From Aeromicrobium phragmitis (GTDB lineage: Bacteria; Actinomycetota; Actinomycetes; Propionibacteriales; Nocardioidaceae), in contig NZ_RDBF01000003.1 of NCBI RefSeq assembly GCF_003674095.1, positions 248,001 to 312,000 on the forward strand: a stretch of DNA of 64,000 bases, read 5' to 3'. The notes under the pieces are model-generated. The model was not told the DNA's origin, did not search any database, and saw only the letters and a program-made list of their open reading frames with translations. The position numbers and the translations under genes were made by a program. Positions 63,987-64,000 of the stretch are shown piece by piece (position 1 is the first letter of the stretch; each line of letters opens with the position of its first letter).

Positions 63987-64000
63987 GACAATGGACGTAT
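63987..64000 (+). other. Start region of the next gene, cut by the window edge
   Basis: After the M23 stop, GACAAT (63987-63992) and a 6-nt spacer (63993-63998) put a start codon AT(G) at 63999, matching the leaderless layout. In actinobacteria smpB commonly follows ftsEX-M23, so smpB is my guess, but no coding sequence is visible. Confidence 0.35.

Overview
This window is very GC-rich and gene-dense, from a high-GC Gram-positive chromosome. Gene content and order point to the Actinomycetota, most likely Nocardioidaceae (Aeromicrobium/Nocardioides-like): leuS-degV-comEA-comEC-holA-rpsT-lepA-hemW-hrcA-dnaJ-phoH-ybeY-era-recO-uppS, an IclR-type regulator divergent from leuCD, gpsA-ddl-thiL, and prfB-ftsE-ftsX. 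The genus is an inference from gene order and protein style, not from a search.

Layout. 1-9058: the 3' end of leuS, a DegV protein, the competence pair comEA-comEC, DNA polymerase III delta (holA), ribosomal protein S20 and the elongation factor LepA. 9160-22944: a long-chain acyl-CoA ligase, hemW, the heat-shock pair hrcA-dnaJ under a CIRCE operator, a phoH-ybeY-CBS protein run, a CDA-like protein and era, then acylphosphatase, PHP and flavodoxin genes. 23010-31824: a MoxR-DUF58-transglutaminase operon, a hydroquinone reductase, leuA with a leucine-rich leader peptide, and a quinone oxidoreductase. 31885-38904: recO-uppS, an FAH-family gene overlapping gltX, tRNA-Gln(CUG) and tRNA-Glu(CUC), and an alkylation-repair pair (Ada/AlkA fusion and Ogt). 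38912-49843: the leuCD regulator, leuCD, plsC-gpsA, ddl, thiL, a repeat-filled gap, a DUF2505-PspA pair and RNase H.

49900-59200 is an accessory region of different texture (less GC-rich genes, long non-coding gaps, gene remnants). It holds a one-polypeptide nuclease-methylase-specificity restriction protein, an AbiTii-domain protein, a membrane-anchored protein with a HEPN RxxxxH motif, a PD-(D/E)XK nuclease-like protein, a secreted trypsin-like protease, and a shorter paralog of that protease's pro-region. A frameshifted cpaF/tadA N-terminal remnant lies at the left and a small TadE/TadG-like C-terminal fragment at the right, so the defence cluster may have replaced the middle of a tad pilus locus. 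59197-64000 returns to core genes: a Cys-rich copper-storage protein, prfB, ftsE, ftsX and the M23 peptidase FtsEX probably activates. The next gene, probably smpB, seems to begin at the last bases.

Two window-wide patterns stand out. About thirty genes, on both strands, have a TANNNT-like -10 box whose last T lies 6-9 nt before the start codon, the arrangement expected for leaderless mRNAs; this also settles several starts. Intergenic spaces carry several families of long, near-perfect palindromes, one of which supplies a gene's stop codon and one of which lies beside a 113-bp duplication of a gene end plus its terminator.
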